Translations under genes and position numbers: made by a program
The notes under the pieces: generated by a model
What the model was told of the DNA's origin: nothing
The model's input: the letters and a program-made list of their open reading frames with translations, nothing else
Database searches by the model: none
Shown here: one piece after another, positions 8,858 to 15,261 of the stretch
How positions within the stretch are numbered: the first letter of the stretch is position 1
Layout of the letters: every line of letters begins with the position of its first letter
Origin: Bacteroides sp.
GTDB taxonomy: Bacteria; Bacteroidota; Bacteroidia; Bacteroidales; Bacteroidaceae
Direction of reading: 5' to 3'
Assembly (NCBI GenBank): GCA_022648295.1
Contig: JALCME010000002.1
Location: 124,001 to 188,000 of the forward strand
DNA: 64,000 nt

Positions 8858-9679
8858 CTATAGTTTATAAACAATGTCCCGGACGTATGCAGCCCATTGG
8901 GCAGGTGTTTTCGACTTATCAAAAGTTTCCCACGGTATGGGTTTTCCAATGGTAACGGTAAACGTTTTATGCCGGTTCTTAAACATCTCGTCGGCCAGAT
9001 AGAGCATGGCAGTATTAAACTTGATGCCCAGTGCCTTGCAAAAGTTGGCCAGATTGTAAAAGAAGTCGGAATTTCTTCCGCCGAAATGAATGGGAACAAC
9101 ATCCCGTTGGGTCTCCACGCTCTTCACAATAAAGGTTTTCTTCCATTCAATATCGCGGATCACCCCATTACGGCGCCGGGAACAAATTCCGGCGGGAAAC
9201 ATAATCAACTGATTATCCGATGCAAACCCGGCTTTCACCAACTGCGGAAAGTCCCTCGCCTGTTTCCCCGTCTTATTAATAGGTATACATAAAGGCGCCA
9301 GCCCGCGCAGATACATCAGCAAATCGTTAACCAGGTATTTGACTTTCCCATCGTAGAACTTACCCAGAATATAGCCTAAAGCCACACCGTCCTGACCACC
9401 CAGAGGATGATTGGATACAAAGGTATAAAGCTTTCCGTCTTTTGGCAGATTTTCTTCTCCTTTTATTTCCAACTTCATATCGAGAAACTCAAGGGAAGCT
9501 TTCAGGAAGTCGACTCCCATCTCGTCTTTGGAATCGCGCAAGAATACATTCAGCTCTTCCTGATGAACAATCTTTTTCAGATAAGTTACAATAAATTTGG
9601 GTATAAACTTACGGTACTTCGGTGCTTTTTCCCGAAGTATCCTATCAATATCAATCTGAAATAAAGTATCGTCGGTCAT
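8858..9679 (-). CDS. glsA: GlsA: PlsC-like O-acyltransferase of glycine lipid synthesis
   Basis: This is a 273-residue lysophospholipid-acyltransferase-like protein. It carries SNHPLGGQDG around residues 89-98 and IMFPAGICSRRR (FPAG at 161-164), the acyl-acceptor and glycerophosphate-type blocks of the PlsC superfamily. The His-to-Asp spacing is five residues (HX5D) instead of the classical HX4D. With GlsB directly downstream, the expected reaction is O-acylation of N-(3-hydroxyacyl)glycine to make the diacylated glycine lipid. A promoter-like TAATTTTG lies 26 bp upstream of the ATG. Confidence 0.87.
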   Translation of the reverse strand: MTDDTLFQIDIDRILREKAPKYRKFIPKFIVTYLKKIVHQEELNVFLRDSKDEMGVDFLKASLEFLDMKLEIKGEENLPKDGKLYTFVSNHPLGGQDGVALGYILGKFYDGKVKYLVNDLLMYLRGLAPLCIPINKTGKQARDFPQLVKAGFASDNQLIMFPAGICSRRRNGVIRDIEWKKTFIVKSVETQRDVVPIHFGGRNSDFFYNLANFCKALGIKFNTAMLYLADEMFKNRHKTFTVTIGKPIPWETFDKSKTPAQWAAYVRDIVYKL

Positions 9680-9704
9680 TCCTCTTAAAACAAAAATGAT
9701 TGTG

Positions 9705-9737
9705 CAAAATTAACGCATCTTTTTAATTATGTGCAAT
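9705..9737 (-). promoter_or_regulatory. Promoter of glsA-glsB
   Basis: On the minus strand, ATTG (9734-9737) and TAATTTTG (9705-9712) are separated by 21 bp. This is close to the Bacteroides consensus TTTG-N19-21-TAnnTTTG, with one mismatch in the -33 element. The -7 box is 26 bp upstream of the glsA start codon. Confidence 0.6.
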
Positions 9738-9840
9738 AAATAACATGAAAACTACACCCAAAATCTACTAAATAGCGCCTAAAATCTATTAATTGATAGT
9801 TTCCCCCCTAAAGATTACCGGAAATCCCCCCTTTGGATTA

Positions 9841-9859
9841 AATTGTAATGATTACAATT
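9841..9859. promoter_or_regulatory. Perfect 19-bp palindrome upstream of the ECF sigma gene
   Basis: AATTGTAATGATTACAATT is a perfect palindrome around one central base, about 50 bp upstream of the sigma-factor start. Its dyad shape and 9-bp half-sites are typical of a dimeric regulator's operator. The regulator is unknown. Confidence 0.55.
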
Positions 9860-9911
9860 GCAACATCAAAAATAAAACAAAACAAAAGCGAATAATTAAA
9901 AGAAGGGAGAT

Positions 9912-10421
9912 ATGATTATGAATAGCATTACATTTCAGAAAGATTTGCTTAAGATTCAAGACGACTTGCTACGTTTTGCATACAAATTGACTTCAAACCG
10001 TGAAGAAGCAAACGACTTACTTCAGGAGACTTCTTTAAAAGCCCTGGACAATGAAGAAAAATATGCCCCGGATACTAATTTCAAAGGATGGATGTACACC
10101 ATTATGCGCAATATATTCATTAACAACTATCGTAAACTGGTGCGTGACCAGACTTTCGTGGACCAGACGGACAATCTTTACCACCTCAGCCTGCCGCAGG
10201 ATTCGGGTTTCGAGAGCACCGAAAGCGCTTACGACTTAAAAGAGATGCACCGCATAGTAAACGCACTTCCCAAAGAATATAAAGTTCCTTTCTCCATGCA
10301 CGTTTCCGGTTTCAAGTACCGTGAGATCGCCGAGAAACTGGGACTACCATTGGGCACTGTAAAAAGCCGCATTTTCTTCACCCGTCAGAAGTTACAACAA
10401 GATTTAAAGGATTTTGTTTAG
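9912..10421 (+). CDS. ECF-type RNA polymerase sigma factor
   Basis: This is a short sigma-70 family protein with only regions 2 and 4. Region 2 is seen in EANDLLQETSLKAL and FKGWMYTIMRNIFINNYR. Region 4 carries the helix-turn-helix in FKYREIAEKLGLPLGTVKSRI. At 169 residues it is normal for an ECF sigma factor. No anti-sigma gene (FecR or zinc-anti-sigma type) lies beside it, so control may be transcriptional; a palindrome sits in its upstream region. A second ATG at 9918 (MNSITFQKD) is an equally good start. A strong shared hairpin follows the gene. Confidence 0.92.
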   Translation: MIMNSITFQKDLLKIQDDLLRFAYKLTSNREEANDLLQETSLKALDNEEKYAPDTNFKGWMYTIMRNIFINNYRKLVRDQTFVDQTDNLYHLSLPQDSGFESTESAYDLKEMHRIVNALPKEYKVPFSMHVSGFKYREIAEKLGLPLGTVKSRIFFTRQKLQQDLKDFV

Positions 10422-10479
10422 CAATAAAGCCGAATTCTTTGCAATAAGCTGCTAAATCCGGGTTTTATCTGAAAATAAG

Positions 10480-10540
10480 AAGCCGCCACCCTCTTCTGTC
10501 TACCGGAATGCCGGAACAGAAGAAGGTGGCTTTATTTTTT
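10480..10540. terminator. Bidirectional terminator between the sigma factor and the S24 regulator
   Basis: The stem pairs 10480-10499 (AAGCCGCCACCCTCTTCTGT) with 10515-10532 (ACAGAAGAAGGTGGCTTT), with minor mismatches, and is followed on the plus strand by TTTATTTTTTTC. On the minus strand it is followed by a TTCTTATTTTC tract. The flanking genes converge here. Confidence 0.88.
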
Positions 10541-10546
10541 TCAACT

Positions 10547-11269
10547 TCACGTAATCAGGTTCTTCCTGATGGAGAACTTCACAAGAGCCATGGCGTTAAT
10601 TCTGTCGAGGGACAGGTCCATAGGGTCGTGATGAATGTTGTAGCTCACCAGCTTAATGCAGTTTTCCTTTTCGGAACGGTTGATATACTTCACCGCCAGA
10701 ATATTATCCCCCTCCATCTCGAAGGATACCAGATAGATTTCACCATAAATCACATTACTGAAACTGCTGATAGACCTGAAACCCACAATATCACCGGATT
10801 TCAGAATGGGATACATGCTGTCGCCGCTGATAACCACCGCACCGTCGCATTTCGGAATGCCGGGTATTTCAATCTTTCCCACCGCATATTGCGGACGGTC
10901 TTCCAACATTGACTTCAGATTAGCGGCAGCGGTAATATCATAAAGCATCACGCTACGGTCATCCAGCGGATCGGGTGTTTTCGGGTTGTGTATCAGCTCC
11001 ACTTCACCCGAAGCCAATTCGCTGTCGCAGAATTTCGCCTGATGAACGGGACTTCCCTTACCCACCAGCAACCAGTTATAGTCCAGGTCTTTTAATTTTC
11101 CCAACAGCAAGGGGAAATCCACACTGTTGCGCGCTATCCAGTTACTCAGCGTAGGACGCGATATTTCCAGAAAAGCAGCCAGTTCGGAATCAGTTTTAAA
11201 ACCCATCGCCAACTTGGCACGCTTCACAATATCCGAAACATTGAATAATAAATCTTTATCTTTTCCCAT
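10547..11269 (-). CDS. S24 (LexA/CI-like) HTH transcriptional regulator
   Basis: The 240-residue protein has an N-terminal helix-turn-helix (DSELAAFLEISRPTLSNWIARN, about 28-49). Its C-terminal S24 peptidase-like domain shows the catalytic pair Ser151 (SGDSMYPIL) and Lys194 (LAVKYINR). Proteins of this form are phage-CI or LexA-like repressors that may inactivate themselves under DNA damage. No clear Ala-Gly self-cleavage site stands out, so autocleavage is uncertain. It diverges from the DUF4373/HU/amidase module, which makes that module the obvious candidate target. Confidence 0.9.
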   Translation of the reverse strand: MGKDKDLLFNVSDIVKRAKLAMGFKTDSELAAFLEISRPTLSNWIARNSVDFPLLLGKLKDLDYNWLLVGKGSPVHQAKFCDSELASGEVELIHNPKTPDPLDDRSVMLYDITAAANLKSMLEDRPQYAVGKIEIPGIPKCDGAVVISGDSMYPILKSGDIVGFRSISSFSNVIYGEIYLVSFEMEGDNILAVKYINRSEKENCIKLVSYNIHHDPMDLSLDRINAMALVKFSIRKNLIT

Positions 11270-11359
11270 CCCTGTTCCTTTTATGTAAATATTTAAGAAG
11301 TGGTTACTGCCTCATTGATACGGCTTTACATCTTTTTTAAAAATTAAACCGCCAGACAA

Positions 11360-11392
11360 TTTGTTTTATTTATGAAAACCTTTTTATATTTG
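11360..11392 (+). promoter_or_regulatory. Strong Bacteroides promoter of the accessory module
   Basis: TTTG (11360-11363) and TATATTTG (11385-11392) are 21 bp apart, a full match to TTTG-N19-21-TAnnTTTG. Transcription should begin near 11399 and run through about 370 bp of leader before the first good gene at 11773. Confidence 0.75.
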
Positions 11393-11399
11393 TTGGTAC

Positions 11400-11540
11400 A
11401 AAAGTAATCATCTTGTTTTAATATTGCAAATAACAAGAAAAGAATTATGGAAAATATACACTTCACTTCCTCCTCCGGGAGGGTGGTCGATACGAAAGAT
11501 CGACCGGTATTCAACAAGGGTCGGCCTTTACCGGTATAGA
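11400..11540 (+). other. Structured leader with a possible 30-codon ORF
   Basis: This stretch follows the promoter at 11360-11392. It holds two compact inverted repeats: CCTC/GAGG around 11472-11482 and GGTCGAT/ATCGACC at 11485-11491 and 11499-11505 with a 7-base loop. An ATG at 11447 opens a 30-codon frame (MENIHFTSSSGRVVDTKDRP...) ending at 11539 after GAAAAGAATT. I do not recognise the peptide. It may be a real small protein, a regulatory leader peptide or chance. No other gene is visible in the gap 11270-11772. Confidence 0.4.
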
Positions 11541-11645
11541 CACCACGCATACGGGATATATAGCTCCAACGCGTGGGACATATATATGCAATGCATCAGC
11601 CATATAGCTGGAACACGCTGGACATAGAGATGGAATAAACCGGAT
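11536..11645. repeat. Five-unit array of 22-bp repeats (ATATAG family), copy A
   Basis: Units begin at 11536, 11558, 11580, 11602 and 11624, at exactly 22-bp intervals. The best-conserved unit reads ATATAGCTCCAACGCGTGGG followed by AC. The others diverge but keep the ATATAG-like start and the purine/CAA core. A second array with the same period and core lies at 40855-40964. Confidence 0.75.
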
Positions 11646-11772
11646 TTTAAGCTATTCTGTCAACCTTCTCACAAAGGCCACACGAGCCTTCTATGAAAAC
11701 AATAAACTGAAAAGACAATGATACATTATCTTAACACAACTATTATCACAAAAATTGAAAATATTTATCATA

Positions 11773-12114
11773 ATGAATGCCATTACATTAGAAAATTCAG
11801 AAAAAGGCACCCGCATTTGCGGCTGCTGTCACAAAGAGCTTTCCATTGACTCTTTTTACGTAAACAAACACACGAATCTTCCCGACAACTACTGCAAAGA
11901 ATGCCGCAGGTCGTTCAGCAACCTTCGTTACCGCTACCGCCAAGTCACTAAGAAAAAGCCTCAATATCCCGTCATTACTGAAATATCCGATAAAGATCTA
12001 CGCATAAAATTCCTCCTGAATGCCCTGGATGTGGTTCACAGGAGTATAGAGCGGAAGAAGAAACGACTACGGGAAGAAGAGTACCGTAATGAATCACCAG
12101 ATGAGGATTTTTAA
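11773..12114 (+). CDS. Small zinc-ribbon protein of the DUF4373/HU module
   Basis: The 113-residue protein carries four cysteines in two pairs, CGCC near residue 16 and CKEC near 46. This suits a treble-clef or zinc-ribbon finger. A basic, Arg/Lys-rich C-terminal half ends in an acidic tail (NESPDEDF). I chose the ATG at 11773 (MNAITLENSEK) over an in-frame TTG at 11755. I do not recognise a named family. Position directly upstream of the DUF4373 gene suggests a DNA- or RNA-associated role in that module, which is inference. Confidence 0.7.
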   Translation: MNAITLENSEKGTRICGCCHKELSIDSFYVNKHTNLPDNYCKECRRSFSNLRYRYRQVTKKKPQYPVITEISDKDLRIKFLLNALDVVHRSIERKKKRLREEEYRNESPDEDF

Positions 12115-12187
12115 ACAGGGAGCAATGAGCGGAATCCGCCGGACACAAACGCTCCTATACTAATAATTTTTTATTAACTTTACTATT

Positions 12188-13318
12188 ATGGCAAGAATAA
12201 AAAAACGGGGACTCGATTATTTTCCCCTTAACACCGATTTCATGCACAACCGCCTGGTGCGGCGTATCATGAAGCGCGAAGGTGATGGTGCATTCGCCAT
12301 TCTGCTAGGCGCCATCTCCTGCATCTACGCCGACGAAGGCTACTATATACACATCGACGACCTCTTCTATGAAGATCTGGCCGCCTGTCTCTACGAAAAG
12401 AATGCCGGGGATGCAAAACGCATCCTCTCCCTTGCGGTGGAATACGGCATCTTTGACGCTACCCTTTTCCGCGAGTACGGCATTCTCACCTCCGCCGAAA
12501 TACAGAAGCAATACCTTTTCAGTACCAAACGCCGCAGGTATTCCACCATGGTCATCAACGCCCGTTACAATCTTATAGACAACACACTGACCGACGGGGA
12601 AACCGACGATCAGGAGAATGAAGCAGACAGGGAAGCTCCCAAAGCAGAGAATAACAGAATCTCCGGGAGGTGCAATAACAACATCCCCGGAGACCGCCAG
12701 AACAAAGAGCTCCGGGATGAAAGCGGCAATCCCCAGGCAGCTAACAGTACTCCCGGAACGGACGGCAGTAATATTCCTGAAAACATGCAAAGTGAAACTC
12801 CCGAAGCAGGGAACAGTGCCGTGGCTAGAGGCAAAGAGGGGAAAGTCCCTGATTACTATATGGATAGACCTTTAGAAGGGCATAGCGGAGTAACGGAACA
12901 GAATTCTAAAGACGTTGAAAGTGTAACATTTAAGCCCCAAAATGTAACATCCGGTACACATAGCATAGCACAGCACAGCATAGCACAGAATAGCGAAGCA
13001 TATCCCCTCCTCAATGGGTCCCCCGGGAAGGGGACCGAAGTTGCGGATGAAACATCCGCCGAGGAGAAATATCTTCAGAAAATAGCAGGTATGCAACCGC
13101 CATCAGACGGCATCAGCCGTAACTACGACGGCCTGCTCTTCAACCTCCGGCAGCTCCACATCGCTCCGCACGAACAGTATGCCATCATCCTGAAAAGCAA
13201 CTTCGGCGCCATCGGACACCCTCTTTGGAAGGGCTTCTACGCCCTACGCGACAGTCATGGCAAGATTCGTCTGCCGGGACGATATTTGCTTAGCTTATGC
13301 CGCAAAGAGAAGTTTTAG
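12188..13318 (+). CDS. DUF4373 (Lin1244/Lin1753-type) domain protein
   Basis: The N-terminal 110 residues fit DUF4373, a domain seen in phage and mobile-element replication-type proteins: GLDYFPLNTDFMHNRLVRRI, then YYIHIDDLFYEDLA and a basic TKRRRYS. A long low-complexity linker (about 140-300) is rich in N, E, G and S and holds a short internal repeat (HSIAQHSIAQ). A separate C-terminal segment (about 300-376) ends in WKGFYALRDSHGKIRLPGRYLLSLCRK. It probably derives from a phage-like replication initiator. It sits in the module with HU, amidase and smalltalk genes. Confidence 0.8.
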   Translation: MARIKKRGLDYFPLNTDFMHNRLVRRIMKREGDGAFAILLGAISCIYADEGYYIHIDDLFYEDLAACLYEKNAGDAKRILSLAVEYGIFDATLFREYGILTSAEIQKQYLFSTKRRRYSTMVINARYNLIDNTLTDGETDDQENEADREAPKAENNRISGRCNNNIPGDRQNKELRDESGNPQAANSTPGTDGSNIPENMQSETPEAGNSAVARGKEGKVPDYYMDRPLEGHSGVTEQNSKDVESVTFKPQNVTSGTHSIAQHSIAQNSEAYPLLNGSPGKGTEVADETSAEEKYLQKIAGMQPPSDGISRNYDGLLFNLRQLHIAPHEQYAIILKSNFGAIGHPLWKGFYALRDSHGKIRLPGRYLLSLCRKEKF

Positions 13319-13357
13319 AAACGTGAAGAAAATCATGAAGAAAAACGCTATTCTTAA

Positions 13358-13389
13358 TTTGCCGGCGTGTTAAAAGGGGGTTATATTTG
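13358..13389 (+). promoter_or_regulatory. Promoter of the HU-like gene
   Basis: TTTG (13358-13361) is followed 20 bp later by TATATTTG (13382-13389), a complete Bacteroides promoter match. The box ends 65 bp upstream of the HU-like start codon. Confidence 0.75.
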
Positions 13390-13454
13390 CATTGTGATTA
13401 AGCTTAATACACAAAAAGAAAACATTTAATTAACTATTTTAAAACAAAACTACT

Positions 13455-13970
13455 ATGTCAGTTATTTACAAAGCAACACAATCCATACTCGCTAACAAAG
13501 CGGGTAAAAAGCTCTTCTATCCCCGCGTGGTATTGGCAGGGAACGTCGATACGGAACAGATCGCGCAAGAAATTGCAGAACTCTCCTCCCTTTCGGCAGG
13601 CGACTCCAAGAACGTCATCGACAATCTGGTGACTGTGATGAAACGCCATCTGCAATCCTCAGAAAGCGTGACGCTGGACGGCCTTGGGACCTTCCATCTT
13701 ACAATGAAATCGTCCGGTAAAGGAGTGGAAAGCAAGGATGACGTGTCAGCCACGCAGGCCACACTGATGGTTCGTTTCCTTCCCGCTTCCACCCGTAATG
13801 CCGACCGTACGGTAGCCACCCGTTCGCTGGTGAACGGTGCAAAGTGCATACGCTTCGATCGTCAGCCCACTTCGACTTCCGGCGGTGACTCCGGTGATTC
13901 CGGACAAGGCGGTTCCGATAGCGGTGGCAGTGGTGACGGAGGCGTTATAGACGACAATCCACTGGGCTAG
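13455..13970 (+). CDS. HU family DNA-binding protein (HU-HIG type)
   Basis: This is a 171-residue HU-like protein. The core (about 1-125) has the IHF/HU fold pattern: helices with IAQEIAELSSLSAGDSKNVIDNLVTVM, then the SVTLDGLGTFHLTM strand and a beta arm. A glycine/serine/aspartate tail (GGDSGDSGQGGSDSGGSGDG) follows. This HU-HIG form is typical of Bacteroidetes and often precedes an amidase and a smalltalk gene, as here. It should bend or coat DNA non-specifically. It has its own promoter at 13358-13389. Confidence 0.9.
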   Translation: MSVIYKATQSILANKAGKKLFYPRVVLAGNVDTEQIAQEIAELSSLSAGDSKNVIDNLVTVMKRHLQSSESVTLDGLGTFHLTMKSSGKGVESKDDVSATQATLMVRFLPASTRNADRTVATRSLVNGAKCIRFDRQPTSTSGGDSGDSGQGGSDSGGSGDGGVIDDNPLG

Positions 13971-14203
13971 AGAGAAATGAATAGTTAGCAGCAGGTGACG
14001 GATGCCATACAGGCATCAAACAAATAACCGGCCGGTCGTCACTCTGCCCGCTGACTGTTTTATTCCCCGACGACTCTACTAAACTTTAAACACGACACAA
14101 AACCTTACAGGTTATGTACCGTAATGACATTGGGAATAGTTCCTTAAGTGCATAGCGCAACTATGTCTTTTACCGGACAACAGAACTAAATCAATCACTA
14201 ATC

Positions 14204-14644
14204 ATGCGAAAAATCAACTACATCGTGGTGCATTGCAGCGCCACGCGGGAAGGCTCTGTGCTTACTCCCGAAGCTCTGGAAGCAGAGCACCGCCGCCGTG
14301 GGTTCCACGGAACAGGCTATCACTATTACATCCGTCGCGACGGCACTGTCCTCGGCACCCGTTCGCTGGAGATACCCGGCGCTCATGTAAAAGGACACAA
14401 CGCCCACTCCATCGGCATCTGCTACGAAGGTGGACTGGACCGTGAAGGTCGCCCCAAAGACACCCGCACACCGGAACAGCGTTCGGCACTCCGTCTGCTT
14501 GTGAGCCAACTACTGAAGCGATTCCACGACGCACGCGTCTGTGGTCACCGCGACCTCAGTCCCGACCTCAACGGCGACGGGCAGATAGAGCCTGCGGAAT
14601 GGGTAAAGCAATGCCCGTGCTTCGATGTAAAAACAGAACTTTAA
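14204..14644 (+). CDS. N-acetylmuramoyl-L-alanine amidase (Amidase_2 type)
   Basis: This 146-residue enzyme should cleave the MurNAc-L-Ala bond of peptidoglycan. Zinc-site motifs of the Amidase_2/T7-lysozyme fold are visible: VVHCSAT (His about 10), GYHYYIRRDG, HVKGHNAHSIGICYEGG, and GHRD with a downstream CP. A calcium-loop-like insertion (DLNGDGQIEPAEW) lies between GHRD and the last motif, a feature of Bacteroides versions. There is no signal peptide, which fits a phage-derived endolysin. It stands between the HU-like gene and the smalltalk peptide. Confidence 0.92.
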   Translation: MRKINYIVVHCSATREGSVLTPEALEAEHRRRGFHGTGYHYYIRRDGTVLGTRSLEIPGAHVKGHNAHSIGICYEGGLDREGRPKDTRTPEQRSALRLLVSQLLKRFHDARVCGHRDLSPDLNGDGQIEPAEWVKQCPCFDVKTEL

Positions 14645-14675
14645 AAAAAAGATCCTTGAAAGGAGGTGTAAAACA

Positions 14676-14783
14676 ATGGCAATTAAAAAATCTACCTGGG
14701 ACTTGATCCTAAAGGTCATCATCGCAGTAGCCTCAGCTATTGCAGGTGCAGTGGGCGCTAGCGCTATGACCCATGGACTTTAA
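14676..14783 (+). CDS. Smalltalk family membrane microprotein
   Basis: This 35-residue peptide starts MAIKKSTWDLILKV and continues as a hydrophobic, small-residue-rich helix (IIAVASAIAGAVGASA) that should cross the membrane once. It fits the Bacteroides 'smalltalk' family found beside HU and amidase genes. The ribosome site AAAGGAGG, 8 bp upstream of the ATG, is much stronger than most in this genome and argues for active translation. A rho-independent-type hairpin follows the stop at 14791-14824. A holin-like partner role to the amidase is possible but unproven. Confidence 0.85.
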   Translation: MAIKKSTWDLILKVIIAVASAIAGAVGASAMTHGL

Positions 14784-14790
14784 AAAGTAT

Positions 14791-14830
14791 CCTATGCCGC
14801 CCTGTATATAACAGGCGGCATAGGAATTTA
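14791..14830 (+). terminator. Terminator after the smalltalk gene
   Basis: CCTATGCCGCC (14791-14801) pairs with GGCGGCATAGG (14814-14824) through a CTG/CAG extension with one bulge. The following AATTTA tract is weak, but the stem closes the module before the YD-repeat genes. Confidence 0.75.
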
Positions 14831-14863
14831 ACGAATAAGTAAATTTATAAAGACAAAGAATCT

Positions 14864-15244
14864 ATGAAACATTTATTACTATCACTTATCTTTTGCGGGC
14901 TACTACTGGATACCTATGCCCAGACATCCTCTGAAGACTCCTATGTCAACATCCAGGCTCCTACGGCGGCCTCACTCATAAAAAGCATAGACAATCCTGT
15001 AGGCCTTTTCCATGGAAATCCCGAAATATCACAGACGCTTTATACGCTGAAAGACGGTGTGGTGGAACTTCCTATTACCTTGCAGTACAATGCCTCGGGT
15101 ATCAAAGTGACGGAAGAAGCAAGCAGGGTGGGGCTCGGTTGGGACCTGCCGGTGGGCGGGATGATTGTACAAAGCGCTGTGGGGAAGATGGATGAGGAAG
15201 CGGCAAATTCTTCATTGACTACCGCAACGGCAGTGCACATCTGA
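14864..15244 (+). pseudogene. 5' fragment of a frameshifted YD/RHS-type surface protein
   Basis: The 126-codon frame has a signal peptide (MKHLLLSLIFCGLLLDTYAQ) and the conserved start of Bacteroidetes YD-repeat proteins: VELPITLQYNASGIKVTEEA then VGLGWDLPVGG. It goes out of frame near 15200-15204. Restoring one G in GCGGC would give DEEAGKFFIDYRNGSAHLID and run straight into the 926-codon frame beginning at 15262. The two are therefore one gene split by a single-base deletion, or by a sequencing error. The part after the shift reads nonsense to the TGA ending at 15244. Confidence 0.8.
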
Positions 15245-15261
15245 TAGACGCAAGCCGACCA

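Noticed and set aside
11344-11550. Minus-strand 68-codon frame opposite the leader
   Set aside because: It crosses a clear plus-strand promoter and structured stems and has no plausible upstream signal or recognisable content.
11424-11627. Plus-strand 67-codon frame across the leader and 22-bp array
   Set aside because: It begins at a TTG, runs through tandem repeats, and its composition follows the repeat units, not a protein pattern.
14204-14644. Amidase as the partner of the EnvC-like factor
   Set aside because: The enzyme has no signal peptide and belongs to the Amidase_2 type near a phage-like module, whereas EnvC partners are exported Amidase_3 enzymes.
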